Below, one piece after another: positions 25,094 to 33,196 of a stretch of DNA of 44,286 bases; position 1 is the first letter of the stretch; the number at the start of each line of letters is the position of its first letter. The DNA lies in NCBI GenBank assembly GCA_035505375.1, contig DATJQV010000038.1:1-44286 (forward strand). Reading direction: 5' to 3'. Source of the stretch: a bacterium (GTDB lineage: Bacteria; Hydrothermota; Tepidihabitantia; Tepidihabitantales; Tepidihabitantaceae). A program made the position numbers and the translations under genes. The notes beneath the pieces were generated by a model that saw nothing but the letters and a program-made list of their open reading frames with translations, made no database searches and had not been told where the DNA came from.

Positions 25094-26266
25094 CTACGTA
25101 CTGACAGCAGGTCGAACCGCCTCGTAGTCGGCGATGTCTTTGCGGCAGGCGTCATACATGGAGCCGGTCGGGTCACGATAATAGCTCCTGTACCAGGTTA
25201 CGGAATGATTGATTGCCTGTTCCAGATTCCAACGCGGACGCCAGCCCAGTTCGCGGACCGCCTTGTCGATGCTCAGCCGCAGAACGCCGGCTTCGTGAGG
25301 CTGGGTCGGGTCACTTGCATCCCGCCACTTGCCGCCTCCCCATGCGGTGCAGAACCGCTCGACCAGGTCTTTGACCGTGGCCTCGTCGTCGGGCCTTGGC
25401 CCGAAATTCCATGCCCCGCACCACTTCGGGTCTTCACTCGACAGCATCGCTGAAGCCAGCGCTAGATAGCCGCTCAGCGGCTCAAGTACGTGCTGCCAGG
25501 GGCGTACCGACCCGGGGTTCCGAACCGGAACCGGCTGCCGCTTACTCAGACTCAGGACCATGTCGGTCATGATCCGGTCCTTACCCCAGTCGCCGCCGCC
25601 GATGACGTTGCCGGCCCGGGCCGATGCGAGCCGCACCCCATGCTGAGCGAGCCGGTCGGAATTGAAGAACGAACGACGGTAGGACGCAACCAGCAGTTCG
25701 GCCGCGCCTTTGCTGGCGCTGTAGGGGTCATAGCCGCCCATCGGGTCGTTTTCACGGTAGCCCCACACCTGCTCGCGGTTCTCGTAGCACTTGTCACTGG
25801 TAATCACGACGACTACGCAGGGCCGCTTGAGCTCCCGCACTGCGTCCAGCAGGCTGGCAATGCCGATGACGTTGACCTCGAAGGTCTCGCGCGGAATGTC
25901 GTGGCCGGTCCGCACCAACGCCTGGGCCGCAAGATGAAAGACCACGTCGGGCCGGCAGGCAGCCAGTGCCGCGGACAGTCTCGCGCCGTCTCTGATATCT
26001 GCCTCGTAGTGACCGGCCAGTGACTCTCCCAGACGTGTAGCTTCGAAGTTGCTGGGTTGGGTCGGCGGAGCCAGCGAGTAGCCGGTCACACGCGCTCCAA
26101 GCTCGGCAAGCCAGAGTGCAAGCCATGACCCCTTAAAGCCGGTATGGCCGGTGACGAGAACCGAGCGGTCATGCCAGAACGAAGAATTGGCGATTGGCGA
26201 TTGGCGATTGGCGATTGGTGCTGCGCCCTCGGCTTTTGGCTTTTGACCTGGGGCCGCGGGTTTCAT
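25094..26266 (-). CDS. rfbG: CDP-glucose 4,6-dehydratase
   Basis: 390 residues. It makes CDP-4-keto-6-deoxyglucose from CDP-glucose. VLVTGHTGFKGSWLALWL binds NAD; HLAAQALVRTG, ITSDKCYENRE and YDPYSASKGAAELL carry the active-site residues of the RfbG subgroup, and RAGNVIGGGDWGKDR is diagnostic. The ATG at 26266 overlaps the rfbF stop as ATGA. About 30 residues precede the normal N-terminus; most are encoded by a tandem ATTGGCG repeat (PIANRQSPIANSS), a lineage-specific extension. Confidence 0.95.
   Translation of the reverse strand: MKPAAPGQKPKAEGAAPIANRQSPIANSSFWHDRSVLVTGHTGFKGSWLALWLAELGARVTGYSLAPPTQPSNFEATRLGESLAGHYEADIRDGARLSAALAACRPDVVFHLAAQALVRTGHDIPRETFEVNVIGIASLLDAVRELKRPCVVVVITSDKCYENREQVWGYRENDPMGGYDPYSASKGAAELLVASYRRSFFNSDRLAQHGVRLASARAGNVIGGGDWGKDRIMTDMVLSLSKRQPVPVRNPGSVRPWQHVLEPLSGYLALASAMLSSEDPKWCGAWNFGPRPDDEATVKDLVERFCTAWGGGKWRDASDPTQPHEAGVLRLSIDKAVRELGWRPRWNLEQAINHSVTWYRSYYRDPTGSMYDACRKDIADYEAVRPAVST
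26186..26255. repeat. Tandem ATTGGCG heptamer array at the 5' end of rfbG
   Basis: ATTGGCG occurs four times head to tail, then ATTGGTG, followed by degenerate CTTTTGG units up to about 26255. It is translated on the minus strand as part of the rfbG N-terminal extension. The 7-nt period cycles through all frames, which is why the peptide repeats every seven residues. Confidence 0.9.
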
Positions 26267-27123
26267 TTCCACACCTTCCAGGCTGCCTTGCCCGACTGCC
26301 AGAGGCTTTCGAGGTTACGAACGTCACGCAGGGTGTCCATGCACTGCCAGAAGCCTTCGTGGCGGTAGGCGACGAGTTGGCCATTGCCGGCCAGCCGCTC
26401 CATCGGTTCGCCCTCCCAGAGCGTCGAATCGTCCTTGATGTAGTCGACGGCTTCCGGCTCCACCACAAAGAACCCGCCGTTTATCCAGCCCTCACCGACC
26501 TGCGGCTTCTCGGCGAAGCGGGAAACGCTGTCCCCATCGAAAACGATGCCGCCGAAGCGTGCCGGCGGCCGGACGGCGGTGACCGTGACCAGGCTGCGGT
26601 GGCTGCGGTGGTACTCAAGCAAACGCCGCGCGTCGATGTCCGCTACTCCGTCGCCGTAGGTCAGCAGAAACGTATCCCGCCCGATGAATCCTGCTGCTCG
26701 CCGGATGCGACCGCCGGTATTTGTGTCAGGACCGGTGTCGAGTAGATGAACGGTCCAGTTGTCGCCGTCCTCGGTGTGAACGTCGATTTCGCCGGATGGC
26801 AGGCGCACGGTCAGGCTGCGAGAGCGGTAGCGATAGTTGACGAAATAGTCCTTGATGACCTCGCCTTTGTAGCCCAGCGCCAGCACGAACTCGTTGAACC
26901 CGCCGGCTGAGAATATCTTCATGATGTGCCAGAGGATTGGCTGTCCGCCGATTTCCACCATCGGCTTGGGCCTGACCGCGGTCTCTTCAGAGAGCCGCGT
27001 ACCGAGTCCGCCGCAGAGGATAACGACCTTGGGCTTGGGTGAATGGCGACTTGCGATTGGCGACCTGCGATTGGCGCTTCTCACAGTGTGGAGTATAGCC
27101 GTCAAGCTGCCAGCGTCAAACAT
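26263..27123 (-). CDS. rfbF: Glucose-1-phosphate cytidylyltransferase
   Basis: The first enzyme of the CDP-glucose pathway. The nucleotide-binding start VVILCGGLGTRLSEE, then RPKPMVEIGGQPILWHIM, TYGDGVADID and the metal-ligand region, ends QCMDTLRDVRNLESLW, as in RfbF. The conserved part begins about 32 residues after the ATG at 27123; an ATG at 27144 is also possible. The extra N-terminus (RSANRRSPIASRHSP) is repeat-encoded (27035-27081), as in rfbG. Co-translated with rfbG through an ATGA overlap. Confidence 0.95.
   Translation of the reverse strand: MFDAGSLTAILHTVRSANRRSPIASRHSPKPKVVILCGGLGTRLSEETAVRPKPMVEIGGQPILWHIMKIFSAGGFNEFVLALGYKGEVIKDYFVNYRYRSRSLTVRLPSGEIDVHTEDGDNWTVHLLDTGPDTNTGGRIRRAAGFIGRDTFLLTYGDGVADIDARRLLEYHRSHRSLVTVTAVRPPARFGGIVFDGDSVSRFAEKPQVGEGWINGGFFVVEPEAVDYIKDDSTLWEGEPMERLAGNGQLVAYRHEGFWQCMDTLRDVRNLESLWQSGKAAWKVWK
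27035..27081. repeat. Degenerate ATTGGCG-type array at the 5' end of rfbF
   Basis: GAATGGCG, ACTTGCG, ATTGGCG, ACCTGCG and ATTGGCG lie in tandem and are read in frame ahead of the conserved rfbF start. Same heptamer family as 26186-26255. Confidence 0.85.
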
Positions 27124-27173
27124 GACGCAGCGTCCCGCGACCATCCGATCATCTGATCAATTCGCCATAGGCG

Positions 27174-28874
27174 TTACTGAACCTGAAAAACTGACAGGCT
27201 GGGGTCAAATGCACGATACCGAAGAAAGGCATGCGCGTGATCGAACAGCAAGGAATCAGAGTAGTGCTGCGATTTCCAACCCACGCCCCAGACCGGTACC
27301 GTCGGTCCGAGTCCGTAGCGCTGCTTCATCGCTTCCAGCTCGGCGCAGAAATCGAGTGGCACGAAGTCACACAGCGGGGTGGCGAATACGCGATAGCCGC
27401 CGTAGGACAACTCAGTGAACTTCTCGTCGGACACCGAGGCATGAGAAGGAAACTGGTCTTTGCTCTCACAATCGCGTTGCAGGACCACAGTCAGGCTATC
27501 GATCTGGTCACGACCCAAGTAGTAGCCGAGCAGGTCTGCTGTCTGGCAATCAACAAACAGAATGCTGGCCCGGGGAATCGAGTCCTTGATGTACCTGATC
27601 GCTGCGCCCATGGCCGCTCTACTCTGTTCTTCCGGCTTGTAGTCCCATACAGCGCTCGCGCTAGTACTCTTGACCATGGGCACGATGACTGCGAACGCAA
27701 GCAGGACAGCGCCCGAGCGTCGTCCAGCCATGCGGCCGAACAAAGAGCTGACACCAGCGACCGCGAACAGGCCGAGAAAGACGTCGTGGCGATCGTACCC
27801 GAACGCGTAAAGCCCGGCGAGTGCGGCCAGGGCGTTGACCACGAACGCCGCGACTATCAGGACGCCGAAGCTCGAGTCTTCGACCCAGCGCCGGTCTTGA
27901 TTGCGTGTCGAGGTGTCAGGTTTTCTCCGATAGGGCACGAACAGTGTCACCACGCCGGCCAAGAACAAACCCAGTGCCACCAGCCCTGGAACGCGGGACC
28001 AAAACAGATACGTGAACAGCCAACTGAGATTCCGCGCGAGAAACGGCAGGACTTTGTCGCGTCCTGGATGGAAGTAGAACTCCTGCAGCCAACCATCCCG
28101 GGCATATCGCTCCATCCCGCTGCCGTGTATGGTCCTGACGTGGGTCAGGTACAAGACAATCAAGAGCGCAGCGATGCCGGCCTGAATCGCGACCCAAGCC
28201 CCGACCCATCTGCCGGGCAGACGTTCGCGCACGATGCGGACCAGTGCGTACAGCCCGACCGCAATCGTGAACCACACGGCAGAATAGTGTATCAGGTTCG
28301 CTACTAACGCAGCCACGCCGAACCAGAGCAGCATCCACCTTGACTTCTCGCGGAGAGCCCGCTCCAGGTAGTAGAGAGCAAGCATCATGGTCAGCAGGAG
28401 CGTAGCGTAACCGCGGACCTCAGCTGACATTGAAATCATGGTCGGGTTGAACGCCAGCAGGAGCAGGCCGACCAGGCCGGTTGTCGTGCCGGACCGATAG
28501 GCGAGCCAGTTGAACCCGACCCAGAGACCGGCAGTCCCGGCAAGTACCGAGATGAGGCGCAGGACCAGCTCGGAATTGCCAAGGAACCGCCAGAAGTAGA
28601 GCAGCATAAAGAAGAGCGGCGGATGGGCGGTAGTCAGGCTGGCTCTGTAGACCTGATCCAGACCGGCCTGATTGGCAATCAGGTAGTGCAATGCCTCATC
28701 CGGGTTGAAATACTGCTTGGTTGCGCACACAAGCCTGAGCACAAAACCGAGTGCGACAACGACCAGCACGGCCATGGCCATGTGCCGTTCGACCCAGTCG
28801 CTGATTGAAGACACGAGACTGCCGTCCGAAGAACCTCGGTACCCCATGTCGGCGCCGACGCGTTGACCCGGCAT
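27174..28874 (-). CDS. GT39-type multi-pass glycosyltransferase
   Basis: 566 residues. After a cytoplasmic N-terminus and first helix comes QYFNPDEALHYLIANQAG, the acidic loop of GT39/ArnT-like enzymes, then TTAHPPLFFMLLYFW and SAEVRGYATLLL, both typical, and about ten helices with a soluble C-terminal domain. It likely transfers a sugar from a polyprenyl-phosphate donor on the outer face of the membrane. Start at the ATG 28874; a second ATG at 28847 is possible. It is transcribed just before rfbF. Confidence 0.8.
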   Translation of the reverse strand: MPGQRVGADMGYRGSSDGSLVSSISDWVERHMAMAVLVVVALGFVLRLVCATKQYFNPDEALHYLIANQAGLDQVYRASLTTAHPPLFFMLLYFWRFLGNSELVLRLISVLAGTAGLWVGFNWLAYRSGTTTGLVGLLLLAFNPTMISMSAEVRGYATLLLTMMLALYYLERALREKSRWMLLWFGVAALVANLIHYSAVWFTIAVGLYALVRIVRERLPGRWVGAWVAIQAGIAALLIVLYLTHVRTIHGSGMERYARDGWLQEFYFHPGRDKVLPFLARNLSWLFTYLFWSRVPGLVALGLFLAGVVTLFVPYRRKPDTSTRNQDRRWVEDSSFGVLIVAAFVVNALAALAGLYAFGYDRHDVFLGLFAVAGVSSLFGRMAGRRSGAVLLAFAVIVPMVKSTSASAVWDYKPEEQSRAAMGAAIRYIKDSIPRASILFVDCQTADLLGYYLGRDQIDSLTVVLQRDCESKDQFPSHASVSDEKFTELSYGGYRVFATPLCDFVPLDFCAELEAMKQRYGLGPTVPVWGVGWKSQHYSDSLLFDHAHAFLRYRAFDPSLSVFQVQ

Positions 28875-28966
28875 CTCGTCAGGATCCCACGCTCTGGGCG
28901 AAGCAGATCACAGCAGCACGACCGTAATTCATCGCCAACGCTGCCCGCGTGCCGATCGCCGCTGAA

Positions 28967-30472
28967 TCAAGCACCGTCTCGCACTTCACTCCGGTGCCGG
29001 GCATCGGCCAGCACGAAGTCGACGTCGGGCGTACCGTCGGCGACTACGAACACTTGATAGGAAAAGAGCGTTTTGCTGACGCGGATCATGGCCAGATTGA
29101 CACCCAGCAGGAAACGGCTGAACCACCCGTCACCCAGTGCCTTGGGAAACGGCCCCGGTATTCCGCGGATCGTTCTGATCCGGAATCCGGCGTCGCGCAG
29201 TAGATGCCGAACACCACGGAACGTGTACAGGCGGCAGTGGGTCCGGTCGAGGATGCCGGCCGAGCCGTAGTTGAACTGGCCGAAGAGAAGCATGATCCGT
29301 TGGGCGAAGAAGGCGACATTCGGGGCCGTGAGAATGATCGTTCGCGGTGCGTAGTCAAACTGGCTGCGGAGCCGGTCCAGAAACAGCTCCGGATGCCGCA
29401 GGTGCTCGATGATATCGAGCATCAGGATGTAGCGGAATCGACGGGCATCGATATCCAGCGGACAATCCAGATCCTGAACGTGGAATTCGATTCCGGGCAG
29501 TCGCTCCGGCGGCTCGAACCGGTCGACGACCGCTACCATGCATCCCTTGTTCGCCAGCTCTCGCGCCATTCCACCCGGCCCCCCGCCAAGATCGAGAACC
29601 GAAACTCCGGTCGGAACCGCCTGCAACGCGTAGCTGTGGCTGCTCGGGTATCCCAGTTTCAAGTCGTAGCGGGTATTGCCGTCTCCGGTGCAGTCGAAGC
29701 GGCGCTCGTAGAAGATGCCGGACCGATGCGCTGCATTGCGCAGGACGGCCATCAACACGTTGCCCGCATAGCGAATGCCGTTGACCCGGCAGATTTCATC
29801 CCCGTAGTAGGTTGGTATCGGCAACTCGACTATCCGTGCGCCGGAATTCACCAGTTGGATGATGATCTCGGTGTCGAAGTGGAAGTCGTTCGTGTTTAGC
29901 AGGAACGGCAGCTTCGCCAGCATCGGAACCGAGTAGATACGATAGCCGCTGTGGAATTCCGACAGATGAGTACGAAGCAGTCGGTTCTCAAGCCAGGTCA
30001 GGATCCGGTTTCCGGCAAACTTGTAGAGCGGCATCCCTCCCTTAAGTGCGGCCCGCGGCGGCATCATCCGACTGCCGAAGACCGCGTCCGCCCGTGCCTC
30101 GCGAAACGGCTGCAGCAGACCGGGCAGAGCTTCGGGCGCATACTGCCCGTCGCCGTGAAGGACGGCGACGAGGTCGAAGCCCCCGCTAATCGCATAACGG
30201 TAACCGACCTTCTGGTTGCCGCCGTAGCCCTGGTTGTAGCTGTTGCGGAGGACTGTGACATTGAGCTCGGGATGGCCCCGCCGGTAGTCGTCACCAACGG
30301 CAAGCGTCCGGTCGTCGGACCCGTCATCAATGACAAGGACCTCGCAGTCGTAATCCCGGTGAACCTGGCTTGGGATGCGTTCGAGGACCGAACTGAGCGT
30401 GGATTCGGCGTAGTAGGCAACAACCAGTATCAGGAGCCGTGGGCGAACTGGAGGCTGCGCAGCGACTTCCAT
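28967..30472 (-). CDS. GT2 glycosyltransferase - SAM methyltransferase fusion
   Basis: 501 residues in two parts. Residues 1-240 are a GT2 domain: LILVVAYYAESTLSSVL, VLVIDDGSDDRT, NQGYGGNQKVGYRYA and LHGDGQYAPEALP (the DxD-type site). Residues about 285-460 are a class I methyltransferase: VSVLDLGGGPGGMARELANKG, LMLDIIEHLRHPELFL and ILTAPNVAFF. Both are usually separate proteins. Dolichyl-phosphate-mannose-type transferases with this sequence start many glycan clusters. Fusion suggests the added sugar, or its lipid acceptor, is methylated in the same step. Confidence 0.85.
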   Translation of the reverse strand: MEVAAQPPVRPRLLILVVAYYAESTLSSVLERIPSQVHRDYDCEVLVIDDGSDDRTLAVGDDYRRGHPELNVTVLRNSYNQGYGGNQKVGYRYAISGGFDLVAVLHGDGQYAPEALPGLLQPFREARADAVFGSRMMPPRAALKGGMPLYKFAGNRILTWLENRLLRTHLSEFHSGYRIYSVPMLAKLPFLLNTNDFHFDTEIIIQLVNSGARIVELPIPTYYGDEICRVNGIRYAGNVLMAVLRNAAHRSGIFYERRFDCTGDGNTRYDLKLGYPSSHSYALQAVPTGVSVLDLGGGPGGMARELANKGCMVAVVDRFEPPERLPGIEFHVQDLDCPLDIDARRFRYILMLDIIEHLRHPELFLDRLRSQFDYAPRTIILTAPNVAFFAQRIMLLFGQFNYGSAGILDRTHCRLYTFRGVRHLLRDAGFRIRTIRGIPGPFPKALGDGWFSRFLLGVNLAMIRVSKTLFSYQVFVVADGTPDVDFVLADARHRSEVRDGA

Positions 30473-30657
30473 GCTAGTTTGCGAAGTCTAGTCATTTCCT
30501 CAAGTCAGTCAATATCTCAGCGCAAGGCGTATCGGGTGCGGATTCGTTTTCGGTCCGAACCGTGGCGCCGGACGTAGTCCTGCTCCTGGGCAAGACGGGC
30601 GGCGACCGGTGATAATGCAATCAGCACACAGCAATCACGGCACGGGTGGCTCGGAGC

Positions 30658-31029
30658 CTATGGCGCGGTAGCGACGATATCGAAGACTTCAGTACGGATG
30701 CGCGCCAGGACGACCGGGTTCAAGCCGCGGTTCGCCCATTTGTCAAGCAGGACCTGGGCCACGAGCGCAAAACTCTCCCCGGAAATACCCTGCTGCCGCG
30801 AGAGCTTATAGAGCTGCCGTGCATAGTTAATGTACGGCACGTACATGATGGTGTGTACTCCAGCCGCATTAAGCGTCTGCCGTGCCTTTGTCTCCATCTC
30901 GCAGAGGCTGGCCACCGCCGCCTCGTAGTGTTTGAGCATGTCCGGCCTTAGGTCATCGAGTATCTGCTTCACCCTGCCGGTATCGGTCTTTATCTGCCAG
31001 TTCATCAGTCGCTGATTCGGGTCAAACAT
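30658..31029 (-). CDS. Conserved-looking hypothetical protein (123 aa)
   Basis: Starts at the ATG 31029 with a strong AAAGGAG 6 bases upstream. It is mostly helical, with no signal peptide or membrane helix: MFDPNQRLMNWQIKTDTGRV, then LRPDMLKHYEAAVASLCEME, a mid Gly-Val-His-Thr-Ile-Met segment and an amphipathic end. I do not recognise the family. It is separated from the GT2-methyltransferase gene by 185 bases and may be the first gene of the glycan transcription unit or an unrelated soluble protein. Confidence 0.65.
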   Translation of the reverse strand: MFDPNQRLMNWQIKTDTGRVKQILDDLRPDMLKHYEAAVASLCEMETKARQTLNAAGVHTIMYVPYINYARQLYKLSRQQGISGESFALVAQVLLDKWANRGLNPVVLARIRTEVFDIVATAP

Positions 31030-31052
31030 AGGAACTCCTTTACTGTTTACGG

Positions 31053-31241
31053 TCATTCACTCACAATCGGGGCCGGTTCGGTACCGGCCCTCCTATGGCC
31101 ATACTCGCCAGAAGGCACAACCTGTGAAGAGATCTTTGTCTTCCGGCCGAGCCGCACCGTTCGAGTGTGGCCCTTCATATAGTTATGTGTCCGCCAGAGA
31201 CCGATTTGCTCAAGAATCTTTATCTTCCCGTAACAGGTCAT
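31053..31241 (-). CDS. Possible 62-aa basic protein, doubtful
   Basis: A short Arg/Lys/His-rich frame (KGHTRTVRLGRKTKISS) that ends 23 bases before the ribosome site of the hypothetical gene. Its 3' part contains an 8-bp inverted repeat (31070-31090). There is no clear ribosome site. It may be noncoding. Confidence 0.25.
   Translation of the reverse strand: MTCYGKIKILEQIGLWRTHNYMKGHTRTVRLGRKTKISSQVVPSGEYGHRRAGTEPAPIVSE
31070..31090. other. 8-bp GC hairpin
   Basis: GGGCCGGT and ACCGGCCC around a 5-base loop, upstream of the hypothetical gene at 30658-31029. No T-run follows; perhaps a leader structure. Confidence 0.35.
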
Positions 31242-31299
31242 ACCTGTAACTCGTTGTAGGACTGCGTGTTAGTACGATTGTCCATTTGAAACTGGTCGA

Positions 31300-31600
31300 A
31301 GATGACGCCCTGCGAACCACCCCGGGAACCGTCCCGGGAACGGTTCTCGGAGTGGTTCGGACCGCGATTCATGCGGGCAGTCGGACGGCAATTTCGACGC
31401 CGACTCCCGGCTCGAAAACCGGAGGGGCTGTCGCGGCGATTGTCGGCATGACTTCTGAGGCCACAGGCAGACGGGATTGGAGTGCGACTTGGACGGGGAT
31501 TTGCGCCGTCACCCGCAGTGCGACTCTCACGGCGACTCTGACCGCGTCTCCGGTTGCGGTTCACGAGGCGGTTCGCAGCGCGATTCGTTGACTGACTTTG
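31300..31600. repeat. GC-rich degenerate repeat tract in the divergent gap
   Basis: The gap 31242-31631 holds no convincing gene. Much of it is built from variants of GCGAYT followed 3-5 bases later by GACGG or CACGG (for example GTGCGACTTGGACGG and GTGCGACTCTCACGG), plus two copies of CCGGGAAC. Both strands therefore show long open frames with Arg/Ser- or Thr/Ala-rich translation that I regard as spurious. Confidence 0.55.
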
Positions 31601-31615
31601 GCGGCTGGGTAGAAT
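31588..31615 (+). promoter_or_regulatory. Sigma-70-type promoter of the sirtuin gene
   Basis: TTGACT and TAGAAT with a 16-base spacer. The -10 box ends 16 bases before the ATG, leaving a leader of about 10 nt with no ribosome site. Confidence 0.55.
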
Positions 31616-31631
31616 CACTCCTCGACGCGCC

Positions 31632-32429
31632 ATGGCCGAAAACCCAAAAACCAAGACACCTTCTTCCCCGGTCTCTCTAGCTGGGGCCGAAGCAGCGCCA
31701 GAGCTGGACAATGGCATCGCGCTGGTGCGCGAGCGTCTCGCCAAGGCGAAGAATGTGATGGTCATCACCGGCGCGGGAATCTCGGCCGAGTCCGGGGTCC
31801 CGACCTTCCGCGACGAGAAAGGGTTGTGGAAGGAGTTCAACCCGCTCGATTACGCGACGCACGAGGCGTTCAAGCGCGACCCGGTGAAAGTCTGGAAGTG
31901 GTACGACGAGCGCCGGGTCAACATGGCAAAGGCCGAGCCCAACCCGGCGCACAAGACCTTGGCCGCGATGCAACGTCCGGGCCGGCGCGTGTTCATCGTG
32001 ACCCAGAACGTCGACGACTTGCATGAGCAGGCCGGCTCGAAAGAGGTCGTGCACATCCACGGTTCACTTTGGCGGATCCGCTGCGAGCGCGACGGCAATG
32101 TACTCGAGAACCGAGAAGTACCGCTGTCCGAGAACCCGCCATTGTGCATGTGCGGCGAAATCATGCGACCGGACATTGTCTGGTTTGGTGAGGAACTGCC
32201 CCGGCAACCAGTTGAGCAGATCGTTCACTACATGCTGGAGGGAGGAATCGACCTCTGCCTCATCGTAGGCACCGAAGCGACGTTCGGTTACATCGTGCAG
32301 TGGGCGCTGCTGGCGCGCGAGGCCGGGGCCTTGGTCGTTGACGTGAACCCGCGCGACACGGGACTCGGCTCGCTCGTGGACGTGCACCTGCGCGGCAAGG
32401 CCGGAGAGGTCTTGCCGAGACTGCTATGA
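31632..32429 (+). CDS. cobB: Sir2-family NAD-dependent protein deacylase, class III type
   Basis: 265 residues. GAGISAESGVPTFRD binds NAD, TQNVDDLHEQAG and IHGS carry the catalytic Asn, Asp and His, and VVDVNPR closes the fold. Tyr-x-x-Arg in KWYDERRVN is the class III (SIRT5/CobB) signature for acidic acyl groups such as succinyl. The zinc site is degenerate: only Cys in RCERDG and a Cys-x-Cys in LCMCGE are seen, where relatives have two Cys-x-x-Cys pairs. About 25 extra N-terminal residues. The ATG lacks a ribosome site and follows the promoter closely. Confidence 0.88.
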   Translation: MAENPKTKTPSSPVSLAGAEAAPELDNGIALVRERLAKAKNVMVITGAGISAESGVPTFRDEKGLWKEFNPLDYATHEAFKRDPVKVWKWYDERRVNMAKAEPNPAHKTLAAMQRPGRRVFIVTQNVDDLHEQAGSKEVVHIHGSLWRIRCERDGNVLENREVPLSENPPLCMCGEIMRPDIVWFGEELPRQPVEQIVHYMLEGGIDLCLIVGTEATFGYIVQWALLAREAGALVVDVNPRDTGLGSLVDVHLRGKAGEVLPRLL

Positions 32430-32434
32430 CAAGC

Positions 32435-32483
32435 GAAGTCAGATGTGAGAAGCTAGAAGCTAGAAGTCAGAAGTCAGAAGTAC
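32435..32483. repeat. Tandem AGAAGCT/AGAAGTC heptamer array
   Basis: AGAAGCT twice, then AGAAGTC twice and AGAAGTA, with degenerate flanks. It fills most of the 73-base gap between the sirtuin and nitroreductase genes, ending shortly before the latter's GGAGG ribosome site. Confidence 0.85.
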
Positions 32484-32502
32484 GGAGATCGGAGGACTAG
32501 TG

Positions 32503-33066
32503 ATGAATGATTCACAGTTCCTGAAGCTCTGCAGGAGCCGACGGTCGGTGCGCCGGTTCGCGGACCGGCCGGTGGAACGTGAGAAGATCGAGCTTTGTCT
32601 TGAAGCAGCCCGGCGCGCGCCTTCGGCCGACAACATGCAGCCGTGGCGGTTCATCGTGTTCGACGACGCGGAGAAGAAGGCGCAACTCGCCGAAGCGGTC
32701 TTTCATGGCGCCTACGCGCCATCGAAGCGGTTCGCCTCCGCTCCGGTCATTGTCTGCCTGATCATCAAAGAGAACCTGCTGGTCAACAAAGTCGCGGGCA
32801 TGATCCAGGGCACGCAGTGGCAACTGGTCGACGCGGGCATCGGTGGGGAGCACTTCGTGCTGGCCGCAGCCGAGCAGGGCCTCGGGACCTGCTGGATTGG
32901 CTGGTATGACGGCCGGGCCCTGCTCAAGCACCTTGGCCTGCGCGGCAAGGGGTACAAGCCGGTCGCGCTCATCGCGCTCGGCTACCCGGCCGCAGACGTC
33001 TCGACCAGCGAACGCCCCCGCAAACCGCTTTCCGAAATCGCGTCCTGGAACGAGCCCCCGCGCTGA
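32503..33066 (+). CDS. Nitroreductase-family FMN oxidoreductase
   Basis: 187 residues from the ATG at 32503, with GGAGG upstream. SRRSVRRFADRPV near the N-terminus binds the FMN phosphate; ARRAPSADNMQPWRFIV and the C-terminal GLGTCWIGWYDG and ALIALGYPA are family hallmarks. Members use NAD(P)H to reduce nitro compounds, quinones or flavins; the natural substrate here is unknown. No iron-sulfur or ferredoxin extension is present. It is separated from the sirtuin gene only by the heptamer array, so the two are probably co-transcribed. Confidence 0.85.
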   Translation: MNDSQFLKLCRSRRSVRRFADRPVEREKIELCLEAARRAPSADNMQPWRFIVFDDAEKKAQLAEAVFHGAYAPSKRFASAPVIVCLIIKENLLVNKVAGMIQGTQWQLVDAGIGGEHFVLAAAEQGLGTCWIGWYDGRALLKHLGLRGKGYKPVALIALGYPAADVSTSERPRKPLSEIASWNEPPR

Positions 33067-33159
33067 CGCGCGGTCTCCGCCACCCGTAGCCACGCCCATC
33101 TGAAACCTCGCTCGTTCATTTGACTTCCGTCACCGCCTGACCCTCGCTGCCCGGTCTGC

Positions 33160-33188
33160 TTGACATACCGCCTGATTCCGGCAAGACT
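33160..33188 (+). promoter_or_regulatory. Possible promoter abutting the TPR membrane gene
   Basis: TTGACA, a 17-base spacer, then a poor -10 box (AAGACT). The predicted start site is within a few bases of the ATG at 33197, and no ribosome site precedes that ATG. Confidence 0.4.
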
Positions 33189-33196
33189 TTGGGGCG

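Noticed and set aside
26186-26220. CRISPR-like array
   Set aside because: The units are 7 bases with no spacers, are translated in frame, and no cas gene is present.
31238-31840. 200-codon minus-strand Arg/Ser-rich frame
   Set aside because: It overlaps the sirtuin gene, has no ribosome site, and its composition follows from the GC-rich repeat tract.
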